DNA of 19,188 bases. It comes from JADKCL01 sp031415375 (GTDB taxonomy: Bacteria > Bacteroidota > Bacteroidia > J057 > JADKCL01). Numbering within the stretch: position 1 is the stretch's first letter; the number at the start of each line of letters is the position of its first letter. Shown piece by piece: positions 6,095 to 14,485 of this stretch. The stretch spans positions 1-19,188 of the forward strand of contig JANORP010000052.1 of the NCBI GenBank assembly GCA_031415375.1, read 5' to 3'. The notes below the pieces were generated by a model that had not been told where the DNA came from, did not search any database, and was given only the letters and a program-made list of their open reading frames with translations. The translations under genes and the position numbers were made by a program.

Positions 6095-7480
6095 CTACTC
6101 CATCCTAAAAATCCCCAACTTCGTCATCTCCTTCTTCACCCCTTCCACAATAAACGCCTCCTCCACCACCACTGCGCCCGCCCGCAACGCTTTCATCGTC
6201 GCATAGCGCACCACATTCGCAATATTCCCGCCCGCCAACTCATACTTTTTGGACAAGGCAAACACATCAATCGTAGGATCGATCGGCAGCGCGGGCGAAA
6301 ACACCGACTGCCAAAGCTCCATGCGTTGATAAGGCGTGGGCATCGTGAAATGCGCCATCAAGTCAAAGCGACGCGTAAACGCCTCGTCCATATTGTCCTT
6401 GAAATTGCTCGCCAAGATCACCAAGCCATCATAACTCTCGACCCGTTGCAGCAAAAACGAAACCTCTTGGTTGGCGTGGCGGTCATTGCTGCTGCTCACC
6501 TGCGTGCGGCGACCAAAGAGCGCATCGGCCTCATCAAAAAACAAAATCCAGTTGTGGGCCGACGCCTTGCGAAATATGTGCGCGAGATTTTTCTCTGTCT
6601 CGCCAATGTATTTACTCACCACCATGCTCAGGTCGATGCGATAGACGGGCCTACCCGTGCGCTTGCCGAGCCAGCAAGCCACCATGGTCTTCCCTGTCCC
6701 TGGTGGACCAAAAAACAAGGCCCGGTAACCTGGGCGCATGCGTTTTTTCATCCCCGGCAAGGCCTCAAAACGATCCTTGTAGTCCAGCCATTCGAGGATT
6801 TCATCCACCGAGCTCCATGTCGCAGGGTTCAAGACGATGTCTTCGCGCTCCATGGCCGTGTGTACCTCCTGTGCAGGAAACTCGGCACTGAAGGTCGGCC
6901 CACTCATTTGCCCCATGCAAAACCGTTGGATCCACTGCTCACCCACCGTCAATTGCCCGCCCATAAACGTCGTCTGTTGTGGCTGCGTTTCCAGCCGCAG
7001 CACTTGCTCCATTTGAAACACATGCGTCGTGGCAAACAACTGCAAGACCTCAAATCGGCCCGCCAAATCACCGTCTGCCAGCAGCCAAAGCGCAGTCTCT
7101 CCCGTCGGCAAAAAAGGCTGCGCGCCACTCGTCGGCGCCCCCCCGAAACAGGAAAAATTGCGGTTGGTGGTCGCATTGATGACCAGCAGGGGATCCAGCA
7201 AATCAGGTTGCAAATGCGGGCACAGCGCCAGGAGCAGCAACAGCCGCTCAGCGACAGATAGCTGATGCACGCAGACAAAGTCGGCATAACTGCCACTTGT
7301 AGCTGCGGTAATCTCAGGCGCGGATACATCACCGATCGCCTCAAAAAGATCGGGCTGCCCAAAATGCAACTTGAAGCGCGTATCCAAGACTTGGGCAAAC
7401 CACCTCAATTCCCGCTCCAGCACCTCCCCGTTTCCAGTCGTTGCAAGCATCCTTTTTTCTATCGTAGCTGTCTCCATCAT
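6095..7480 (-). CDS. AAA+ ATPase of the contractile injection system (Afp15-type)
   Basis: The protein has 461 residues. An N-terminal region of about 240 residues is followed by a classical AAA+ module: Walker A GPPGTGKT at 258-265, Walker B ILFFDEADA at 312-320, sensor 1 ILASN at 355-359 and a paired arginine (RR 370-371) as candidate arginine finger. A helical lid follows (ELAGGNIANVVRYATMKA). ATPases of this type are a constant part of eCIS loci, normally next to the tape-measure gene, and are thought to act in particle assembly or cargo loading rather than in firing. The start ATG at 7478-7480 overlaps the stop of the tape-measure gene as ATGA, indicating translational coupling; a second ATG follows directly. 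The stop is followed almost at once by the heptamer repeat. Confidence 0.93.
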   Translation of the reverse strand: MMETATIEKRMLATTGNGEVLERELRWFAQVLDTRFKLHFGQPDLFEAIGDVSAPEITAATSGSYADFVCVHQLSVAERLLLLLALCPHLQPDLLDPLLVINATTNRNFSCFGGAPTSGAQPFLPTGETALWLLADGDLAGRFEVLQLFATTHVFQMEQVLRLETQPQQTTFMGGQLTVGEQWIQRFCMGQMSGPTFSAEFPAQEVHTAMEREDIVLNPATWSSVDEILEWLDYKDRFEALPGMKKRMRPGYRALFFGPPGTGKTMVACWLGKRTGRPVYRIDLSMVVSKYIGETEKNLAHIFRKASAHNWILFFDEADALFGRRTQVSSSNDRHANQEVSFLLQRVESYDGLVILASNFKDNMDEAFTRRFDLMAHFTMPTPYQRMELWQSVFSPALPIDPTIDVFALSKKYELAGGNIANVVRYATMKALRAGAVVVEEAFIVEGVKKEMTKLGIFRME

Positions 7481-10400
7481 GCATTAAATTTTGCTTTTTC
7501 ACCCCAATCAACATACATCACATGCGGCATCCAGGGCAATTGGATGTAGGCGATGTCCCAAGGCAAGCCCTCTAGCAAGATGTCATGCCCCAAGGTCTCC
7601 ACTCTGAGCAACCAATGGTCATCGCGAATGCGCAGCGTACCATTGCGCTGCAACCAAGCTTGCCTGAAACCGTCTGCCGTCATATTGCCCGCCATGGACC
7701 AGTGCGCCAAGATCACCTCGATGAGCACGCTGTCGGCTTCCTCCTGGGCTGATGTAAGCGGCACGAAAGGATCGACCAAGGCATCGGGTGGCAAGCCACA
7801 GAGCAATTTGGGAAGGGTCAGTGCAGCCTCATTCCAGGCGATTCCTGGCATCACCATCGATTGCAGCAGCCGCACAGCCTGCTCTTGCGCAACGGGGGAA
7901 ACAAATTCCTTGTCATCCACCAAGCCCTGATGCTGTAAAAAGCGCTGCAAAAACGGCCAAAAGAGAATCAAACCTGCATTTTCCACAAAGCTTGGCAACT
8001 CGGATGGTTGTGCCGGCCGGTGATAGATGACTGGTTTGAGCTCCTGCTGTGGTGCAAATTGAGCTGTCAATTCCTCTGACTGTGCCGCCGCTTGCAATGC
8101 GTGTGCCAATGTATTGCAAGCACCTTTCCCCAGCTCCAATCCGCGTTGCAACCAAGTCTGCAATTCTCCGAGGGTGACCTTGGCATTGCCACGGTCACGC
8201 CGAAACGAAGCGAGAAGGCCAGCCAGCAATTGCGAAGGCGTCGCCTCGGGCATCCCCAACGTTTGTCGCAACCATGGCAGCAATGCCGCTATTCCAAAGT
8301 CGCCATCATCCGCAGGAGATTGTGAGTCGCCATGTTGAGGAGTGTCTTGGGCAAATGAGGGTTGAGTCGTTGGGGCCTGGGAGAATATGGCATGTGGCGA
8401 AAACTGTAGGTCAATTCCTGCATCTGACTGGTCAATCGGGTCGCGTAGGCCATGTGGTGAATGCGCGAGGGCGGATTCAGGATTGTTGATCTCCACCACC
8501 ATTGCTTGCGCCAGCAAGACACGCGACTCGGCCGCCAGAGCGAAGTTGCCGCGCAGCCAGCGATCGACCTCCACAATACGACCCACCGAGGTGCCTTGCC
8601 TTGCTTGAAATCGCCCGATCAGCACCCCTAGCAAAGCCACCAAATCGGCTGAGGCAAGCCCCAAGGTATGGCGCAGCCAAGGAATCAAGAATTGTAGCTC
8701 CGGATGCCGCGCTGCGGCATCGGAAGGGGATTTTTCCTGCCCAGCAGACATCGTCGCCAGCAAGCCCTCCGACAGTAGCTGACGCGCTGCAGGTGGCAAA
8801 GAGTACTGATCCACCAACCAGCTGTTCACCATTGCATTGCTAACGACCACCGCCGGATTCTCCTCTTCAAAGCGTATGCACATCGCCACGAGGCATGCCG
8901 CTTGCGTCGCATGGGGCAAGCCGAGGCTATGACGAAGCCATGGCAGCAAAGTCTGCATCCCCTCACTCTCCTGCGCGTCATGTTGCGCGATCGACAGACC
9001 GCGCCCATGCAGCCGATCGGCAGGATCTTGATGTGACGCCTGAGCGTTCCACAACGCCGCTACCAGCACCTCACGCGCTTCAACAGGCAGCGCAAACACA
9101 GTGCGCAGCCAGCTGTCCAATGCCGCAGGTGTCGCCTCCGCCGACCGATTCTCAGCCGCAAAGCGCTCTCGTAAATCCACGATCAAGTCTTCCAGCAGCC
9201 CTTCGGGCCGCTCCAGGGTCCTTTGCAGCCAAGGCAGCAAGCCCGCCAGCGCCACCTCCTGCGGTCGCGCACGAGACGCGTCTGCCCGCACTTCCACAAG
9301 CGCCTGCACGAGCACCTCACGCGCCTCAACAGGCAGCGCAAACGCAGAGCGCAGCCAGCTGTCCAATGCCGCAGCCGTCGCGTCGATCGCTCTATTTTCC
9401 GCAACAAAACGCGCTGCAATATCTGCCAAAAGCACATCTAGGACTGCATCAGGCTGCGCCAAAGTCTCACGCAACCAAGCCAGCAAGCCTGCGGGTACGC
9501 GCACTTTGCTGCCACCATCATCTGCTTTGGGGATTTGCTCACGCGGTCCATTTCGGAAACCGATCAGGACCAGGCCGTCCATCAATTGTTCCACTGCTGA
9601 GGCAGGCACTTTCCATATTGCGCGCAGCCAGGTTTGGAAGACTTGGCTGTCGGGCCGCAATTGTGGCATCGCGCTCGTGACGGTTTGCCTGCCCAGATCA
9701 TGCAGGCAGGGAAGTAAAACCGCCGCGGGCACTTTTAGTACATCGTGCATCCAACTCAGCAAGGCCACCAAAGCGTCGCTTTCACGCAAGCGTTGCAGCA
9801 AGGCTGGCGCGATGGTGATTTCTCCCTCTGTGAGCAACCAATCGATGATTTCATTGCGTCCAGAGCCTCCCAAAGACGGATGAACAATCTGCTGCAGCGA
9901 TTGATAGGCAAATTCCAGCCACTGCGTGCGGTTTACCATGGTGCTCATCTGAAGCACTGCCACAGTGGCTGATTTGATCGTCGATTGCGCTAGAAACGGT
10001 GGCGCTATTCCCGCCATCATCCGCCAAAGCATGGCCAATTGAGAGGATGGCAATGCAAACGTCAATCGACGCAACAGCTGACCCTCACGAAGGAGATCTC
10101 GCAATCGATGATGGTTTTGTGCATCGGGGGAATTCAGGAGCGTGGCCAAAGCTGCCTCTAGCAGCTCGGGTGCAGGCGAACCTGCCCACCATGGGTATTG
10201 GCCAGTTTCTCCATAATTGATGACTAGATCGAGCGCCCGGGCTTCAGGCGACAGGTCGCCTTGGGCGGCGAGCGCCGATTGCAATTGTTCTGCGAGGGCA
10301 GATTTGAATTTCTCCAGGAAATCGTGGGTGAGTTTACGTAGGTCGAGCATGCCCAAATCAACCTCCAATTGAGGGATCATAATATAGACTTCTGAAGCGA

Positions 10401-10551
10401 TCAATGCATTGCAGCATGCATCGATCAGCTCCGATATCGCACCACGGCTAGCTTCCATCAATGCCTCGCTCACCAAGCGCACATCACTTTGGTCTTGAAA
10501 GTCCAGCTCCAAGCTATAGCGTGCTACGATATGTGGATGGACATCACGCAT
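7477..10551 (-). CDS. Contractile injection system tape-measure protein (Afp14-type, CIS_TMP family)
   Basis: The 1024-residue protein begins with VRLVSEALMEASRGAISELI and a helical N-terminal region. It ends with the block typical of the CIS tape-measure family: SFVENAGLILFWPFLQRFL (about 854-872), LTLPKLLCGLP (911-921) and LEGLPWDIAYIQLPWMP. Proteins of this family lie inside the tube and set its length. Between these ends are about six repeats with pattern LLPWLRxTLGxP ... RF ... WLRxxFxL ... R-x-LL-x-x-AL, starting near residues 262, 355, 437, 534, 621 and 756. At 1024 residues it is less than half the length I recall for Afp14, which would suggest a shorter particle or a different packing. 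It starts 5 bp after the stop of the second baseplate gene and overlaps the ATPase start. The linker at about 690-752 is rich in S, Q, P and H and probably disordered. Confidence 0.9.
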   Translation of the reverse strand: MRDVHPHIVARYSLELDFQDQSDVRLVSEALMEASRGAISELIDACCNALIASEVYIMIPQLEVDLGMLDLRKLTHDFLEKFKSALAEQLQSALAAQGDLSPEARALDLVINYGETGQYPWWAGSPAPELLEAALATLLNSPDAQNHHRLRDLLREGQLLRRLTFALPSSQLAMLWRMMAGIAPPFLAQSTIKSATVAVLQMSTMVNRTQWLEFAYQSLQQIVHPSLGGSGRNEIIDWLLTEGEITIAPALLQRLRESDALVALLSWMHDVLKVPAAVLLPCLHDLGRQTVTSAMPQLRPDSQVFQTWLRAIWKVPASAVEQLMDGLVLIGFRNGPREQIPKADDGGSKVRVPAGLLAWLRETLAQPDAVLDVLLADIAARFVAENRAIDATAAALDSWLRSAFALPVEAREVLVQALVEVRADASRARPQEVALAGLLPWLQRTLERPEGLLEDLIVDLRERFAAENRSAEATPAALDSWLRTVFALPVEAREVLVAALWNAQASHQDPADRLHGRGLSIAQHDAQESEGMQTLLPWLRHSLGLPHATQAACLVAMCIRFEEENPAVVVSNAMVNSWLVDQYSLPPAARQLLSEGLLATMSAGQEKSPSDAAARHPELQFLIPWLRHTLGLASADLVALLGVLIGRFQARQGTSVGRIVEVDRWLRGNFALAAESRVLLAQAMVVEINNPESALAHSPHGLRDPIDQSDAGIDLQFSPHAIFSQAPTTQPSFAQDTPQHGDSQSPADDGDFGIAALLPWLRQTLGMPEATPSQLLAGLLASFRRDRGNAKVTLGELQTWLQRGLELGKGACNTLAHALQAAAQSEELTAQFAPQQELKPVIYHRPAQPSELPSFVENAGLILFWPFLQRFLQHQGLVDDKEFVSPVAQEQAVRLLQSMVMPGIAWNEAALTLPKLLCGLPPDALVDPFVPLTSAQEEADSVLIEVILAHWSMAGNMTADGFRQAWLQRNGTLRIRDDHWLLRVETLGHDILLEGLPWDIAYIQLPWMPHVMYVDWGEKAKFNA
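8083..9768 (-). repeat. Six degenerate internal repeats in the tape-measure gene
   Basis: The units lie at about 9568-9768, 9289-9489, 9049-9243, 8752-8952, 8491-8691 and 8083-8286. The second and third are close copies at DNA level: about 70 bp around 9065-9135 matches 9311-9381 with only a few changes, spaced 246 bp (82 codons). The remaining units are conserved only as protein pattern. Confidence 0.85.
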
Positions 10552-10556
10552 CGCAT

Positions 10557-13409
10557 CTAGGTGAGACTGATTTTGATTTTTTGGTGCAGGAGATTGCTGG
10601 TCTGCTCAGCGATATCGGTGGCGAGGATCGCCAATTCACTTTCCGGTGCTACATAATCTTTTGCAGCGATTTCCAAAAGTATTCCATCACCGCTCATCGA
10701 GACGGTGGCAGGTACTTGCACAAATTCCGCCCAATTGCCTCCGCGCTTGGGCTTCACCAATGAATACGCGATTCCCTCCTCGATCTCAGGCAATTCAAAG
10801 GTGAGGTTGGCCTTGCTTGCAAGCGGGAGTGCCACCACAAGAGACACATTCTCGACGGCAACAGCCACCGCGTCGGGAAGCGGTAGCAGGTTGATGGGCA
10901 AGTCGCGCACGGGGTCGGTTTCGCCAGCGATCACCCTCCGCATGAGCTCATTGCGATGGTGGCGTAGGGCCACATAGCGTTTGTTTTGACTTTGGCCTTC
11001 CACACGATCCTGCAAGTATTTCAAATGCGCCTGCCGCCAATGCCAATAGTGAACCGTGAGCGCGGAAAAATCCATGTTGTCGAGCCACAAAACGTGAATG
11101 GCTATGTGGGCTGGCGTCTCTTGCCGCAGCATTTGAGACACATATTCACGGTGGTAACCAGCTTTGTAACGAGGGTCAAAGGCTGGAAACACGTAGGTGA
11201 CTTGCAATGACCAAGGATCGCCATACAAGTTTGAACCCTCATTGCTCAAATTGTTCCAAGTGCCACCCTGCGGATTGCCGGTATGCCCTGTTGCAAGGGC
11301 CAATGGCACAGCGATCGTAAAATTGCCGGGATTGACTTCCAAGATGGAGAATTTCCGTTTCAAGGTTTGCCCAGTGAAACTGAGTTCGATCGTGTGGCCG
11401 ACTTGCAAGTCCTCCGTGCCGGTGCTGAAGCATTTGAATCGATACTTGTCATGATCGCTATGGCTGCGCAGGCGAATGATCTTGCTGATCTTGCCTGTGA
11501 CAAAACGAAAGAGCATATTGTCATTGGCAAACTCCCTGGCGATCGGGCGCAACAAGACATGCTCGACCATCAAGAAATCGATATGGGCCACTGCAAGGTC
11601 CAAGGTCGGATGCCGATCCAAGTCAGGTTCATCAGGCCGCAGGCCGATGAGTCTTGAGATGCGCGTCTTCAAGCCGCCCAGACCTGCTTTGTCGGCGGTT
11701 GGCAGCATGAGATTGTTGCCCTGCCCCCTGCCCAATGTGATCTTGGGAAGGTCACGGTAAAAGGCCATGACCTTGCCCACATGCTGCTGCAAGCGGCTGT
11801 ATTCGCTTTCATTGGGTGCGTGCACAGTGGGGAAATATTTGAGGTCATGCCCAAAGCGTGCGATCAGGTGCGAAAGCAACCGCTCCACGCGGCGCAGCGC
11901 CTTCAGCGCAGAGCTATCGCTGGCTGCCGTCAATTGTCGAGAGATCGGCAAAAACGATGCAGCCACATCGGGTACATCGTCCAATGCCCCTTGCGGGAAA
12001 TCGCTGTCGATTCCGTCCAGCATTTGAAACATTTGCCCCAAATGCCCTGCCTTCGCAAAGTAATCTGCGAGCATCTGCTCAAACAATATCAGCCATGTTT
12101 TGAGTTGATGACGCTGTGCATTGCGACTTAGGGATGCCTCTGGTGGCAATCCCTGCGCATTGATGCCATAGTTGTCGGGAAATTGATGCTGCACCGATTG
12201 GTAAGCGGCGACCTCACGGTCGCGGGGGACGCTGGGTGCTGTCGTCGGCGAGGTCGCCACAGGCGCCGCAAGCTGTTTGCGCCGTGCTTCAAACAGGTCG
12301 CGGACCTTGCCTGCATCCACTGGAGTGACCACGCCATCGATGCGCACGGTCATCTGCGTGGTGTCGGGATCTAGGCGCGGTACCACACCTTGTGCGAGCA
12401 TGGGCACCCAATAGTTCACCCCATCTTCCAAGCTCACATCGATACTCTTCCCTTTGAGCCGCAAAGCCCTCACTTCCTGTACACCCGTCGCCAAAAAGAC
12501 TTGCTCGATGATGCAGCTCAGATACAGAATCTGCTTGGGAGCAATCGTTGCCAAGTCTGCGGCTTTCAAAAATCCGCGTCGCAATAAGGGCCCCTCAAAA
12601 ATGGCATCATTTCCAATCCCTTCGGCTTCCAGGTCTGCGCGCGAGCAATACCTCACCTGCGGGGAGAGGTACTGATCGATACGTAAAAATATATCGACCA
12701 GCACTTCCTCTGCACGGGAACCCGGTAGCAGATCGATCTCCGCTACGAGGGTTATCTCCCCTGGTTTCAATTGCGTCCATTGGTGCAAGTCCTCCCCTAT
12801 TGGACGCTCGGCATGGTACATTCCGAGCAAAGACGCGACCACAGCGGGATACTGGCCCTCCTCCGTATCGGCGAGTACATGTTGCAACCCTTTGATTTCC
12901 AAGGCATGCAAAGTCGGATCAGGATCACTACGCACCACAATTTCCGTGTGGTCTCTGTCGTAATAAAGTTGGGGACTCGCAGCCACAGCTGGCAAAATGG
13001 AGACAGCGCGCAAGCCGTCGATATCGAGCATCACCTTGCGCCAATCGTCGATCGTCGTTGGTGCTGAGGGGAGTACATCCTCCAAGCCAGGCATACCTGG
13101 TAGGCTCGCAGGGCTCCCAGTGGGCAATCCCGGTTTCCATGCGATCGTCTGCTGTCGATGGTCCACGGCATCTGCAAGCAATGCTGGCACTGAAAAATTC
13201 AGGCGATAGCCAAGGTCAGTCAGGGCATAACAAAGCTGCTCCAAAATGGTGATGCCGGGATCATGCAGGTTGTGATCGGTCCAGCCTTGCCCTCCCTGCG
13301 TGTCGCCCGCCAATTGCCTGATCACCTCCAAGGCCTCCTCGCGCAAGCGCAAGAAATCCATGGAGGTTTTGACCGGGGCGCCGGGATTGATGGTGCTCTT
13401 TTCCAGCAT
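10557..13409 (-). CDS. Large baseplate protein, Afp12-type (gp6/J-like)
   Basis: The 950-residue protein has near its N terminus the signature HNLHDPGITILEQLCYA (about 46-62) and then LTDLGYR, typical of large baseplate wedge proteins of eCIS and related phage-like particles. Further family marks are QHQFPDNYGINAQGLP in the middle, LMVEHVLLRP, and the block ending TPAHIAIHVLWL (765-776). The protein should form part of the baseplate ring from which tube and sheath are built. A short A/P/T-rich linker (LAAPVATSPTTAPSVP) lies between the first third and the middle. The last 90 residues or so, from about 860, look like an appended beta-rich domain. The ATG at 13409 lies 1 bp after the stop of the 59-residue gene; a second ATG at residue 17 is possible. 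The stop lies 5 bp before the tape-measure start. Confidence 0.88.
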   Translation of the reverse strand: MLEKSTINPGAPVKTSMDFLRLREEALEVIRQLAGDTQGGQGWTDHNLHDPGITILEQLCYALTDLGYRLNFSVPALLADAVDHRQQTIAWKPGLPTGSPASLPGMPGLEDVLPSAPTTIDDWRKVMLDIDGLRAVSILPAVAASPQLYYDRDHTEIVVRSDPDPTLHALEIKGLQHVLADTEEGQYPAVVASLLGMYHAERPIGEDLHQWTQLKPGEITLVAEIDLLPGSRAEEVLVDIFLRIDQYLSPQVRYCSRADLEAEGIGNDAIFEGPLLRRGFLKAADLATIAPKQILYLSCIIEQVFLATGVQEVRALRLKGKSIDVSLEDGVNYWVPMLAQGVVPRLDPDTTQMTVRIDGVVTPVDAGKVRDLFEARRKQLAAPVATSPTTAPSVPRDREVAAYQSVQHQFPDNYGINAQGLPPEASLSRNAQRHQLKTWLILFEQMLADYFAKAGHLGQMFQMLDGIDSDFPQGALDDVPDVAASFLPISRQLTAASDSSALKALRRVERLLSHLIARFGHDLKYFPTVHAPNESEYSRLQQHVGKVMAFYRDLPKITLGRGQGNNLMLPTADKAGLGGLKTRISRLIGLRPDEPDLDRHPTLDLAVAHIDFLMVEHVLLRPIAREFANDNMLFRFVTGKISKIIRLRSHSDHDKYRFKCFSTGTEDLQVGHTIELSFTGQTLKRKFSILEVNPGNFTIAVPLALATGHTGNPQGGTWNNLSNEGSNLYGDPWSLQVTYVFPAFDPRYKAGYHREYVSQMLRQETPAHIAIHVLWLDNMDFSALTVHYWHWRQAHLKYLQDRVEGQSQNKRYVALRHHRNELMRRVIAGETDPVRDLPINLLPLPDAVAVAVENVSLVVALPLASKANLTFELPEIEEGIAYSLVKPKRGGNWAEFVQVPATVSMSGDGILLEIAAKDYVAPESELAILATDIAEQTSNLLHQKIKISLT

Positions 13410-13410
13410 C

Positions 13411-13590
13411 TTAGTTTTCGGCGATGTGCTGCGGCACGGCTTGGCCGTTGGGCTGCGCTTGCAATTGTGAGCCAGCTTGTTGTTGGATCTTTAGCACCAA
13501 GCCAAAGACCTGTACATAAGGCTGATTGCCCAGGCTAGCTAGCAACAGATTGACTTCATCAATTGTCAATTGCAGTGTGATGTTTTCCAT
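13411..13590 (-). CDS. Small conserved-looking phage/eCIS-type protein, 59 residues
   Basis: The minus strand gives a 59-residue frame, ATG at 13588-13590 and TAA at 13411-13413. It starts MENITLQLTIDEVNLLLASL, continues with GNQPYVQVFGLVLKIQQQAG and ends in a Q/P-rich tail. The pattern E-V-N-L-(I/L)-L-x-A-L-G-x-(L/Q)-P ... V ... L-I-x-K-I-Q is one I recognise from small proteins in phage-like operons of Bacteroidota; their function is not known to me. Predicted form: a short strand plus one or two helices, soluble and without signal peptide. The leader is A/T-rich (AAAAAATATT) with no Shine-Dalgarno sequence. The 1-bp gap to the next gene supports translation and coupling to the baseplate gene. 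Confidence 0.85.
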   Translation of the reverse strand: MENITLQLTIDEVNLLLASLGNQPYVQVFGLVLKIQQQAGSQLQAQPNGQAVPQHIAEN

Positions 13591-13810
13591 AATATTTTTT
13601 GAAATTAGAAATGTAATTGAATTGAGTAAGATGGATGATCAAAGGCAGCATATTCCATAAAGAATCCTGCTTTCTTTTGCGTTTTTGAGCTGATGAAATA
13701 TTTTGGGTTTTACACCATGATCCGGAACCAATTCATCGCCCTTTTCAGGCAAACAAAATGCTTTCTCCGATGGAGACCCTTGTGTCAAATACTGCGCAGA
13801 TGTCATCATA
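13591..13810 (-). other. Gap between tail fibre and 59-residue gene
   Basis: This is the longest strictly non-assigned stretch of the operon. It contains one candidate short frame (13639-13809). No stable hairpin with a T-run is visible. A TACATTTC box near 13605-13612 is one base off the TAnnTTTG element, but the nearest TTTG is about 24 bp away, so I do not call a promoter. Confidence 0.5.
13639..13809 (-). CDS. Candidate short ORF, 56 residues, unknown
   Basis: An ATG at 13807-13809 lies 1 bp after the tail-fibre stop (TAA T ATG ATG) and opens a 56-residue frame, MMTSAQYLTQGSPSEKAF to RILYGICCL, ending in TGA at 13639. It would fill most of the gap in an otherwise tightly packed operon, which is the main argument for it. 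I recognise no motif. Two cysteines lie near the C terminus. It could equally be chance, given its length and unremarkable composition. Confidence 0.3.
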   Translation of the reverse strand: MMTSAQYLTQGSPSEKAFCLPEKGDELVPDHGVKPKIFHQLKNAKESRILYGICCL

Positions 13811-14485
13811 TTATGCTTCAAAGCTTATGCCCAGTGTTCCCAATGCTTTTTGGATGGCTGCGACCTGCTTTTGCAGCTCTGCATTTTCTGCCTTGAGTGT
13901 ATCAACCTGCCGATGCAGCTCCTGTGTGGCGCTCACGTTGAGGCTGAAGATGCGGTTGTAATCCACGACTCTGAAATCATCGACTTGGCGGCCATAGACA
14001 AAGAGGTCTTCGGTGCCGTGTTCCCAACCATCGATCGCAAACGTGCGCCTGTTGATCACAATCGCGGGTTTTTCGGCCATGCCATCTTTGGAAAGTACAC
14101 GCACAAGCTGCCCTTTGGCGAGCTCGTGGTTTTTTCCCATGGTGATGTAAAGCACGTTTTTTTGCATCGATTCATAGTCGATTGCTTCGCCGTTCACGGT
14201 GGAGGCAATTTCTGACATTGCCTCGACGTCTTTTTTGGTCAAGGGTTTTTCCTTGATCTCAAACTTGAGGGGATTGTCATAGATATCGGGGATAAACTCG
14301 GTATGCGTCGCAACAGCCTCTGGATAGATGGCTTCTACTTGCTGGGCGATAAATCCTTTTTGCTTTGCATTGCCTTTGGACAAGAAATCGCGGTATTGAT
14401 AGTCGGTGACTTCAATTTGCCGTAGGCGCTCCAAATCCTCACCGTGATGGCTCACGTGCATATTTTCCTTCACCCGCGCATCGGA
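13811..14485 (-). other. Peptidase S74 / intramolecular chaperone region of the tail fibre
   Basis: The region codes for residues 1340-1563. It starts at the presumed self-cleavage serine in SDARVKEN and includes KGFIAQQVEAIYPEAV. About 130 residues then follow (with PLTKKDVEAM, GKNHELAKGQLVRVL and VINRRTFAID) before the terminal coiled coil. The tail between the S74 motif and the coiled coil is longer than the compact form I know. Confidence 0.8.

Noticed and set aside
6326..7261. Long plus-strand open frame (311 codons)
   Set aside because: It is antisense to the AAA+ ATPase with its intact Walker motifs; the translation is rich in R, H and Q, as expected for a shadow frame.
8895..9883. 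Two plus-strand open frames of about 260 codons each
   Set aside because: They are antisense to the repeats of the tape-measure gene; the A/P/S/Q-rich low-complexity translation is a by-product of the repeated GC-rich coding sequence.
13600..13650. Bacteroidota-type promoter before the 59-residue gene
   Set aside because: TACATTTC differs by one base from TAnnTTTG and the nearest upstream TTTG is about 24 bp away; evidence too weak.
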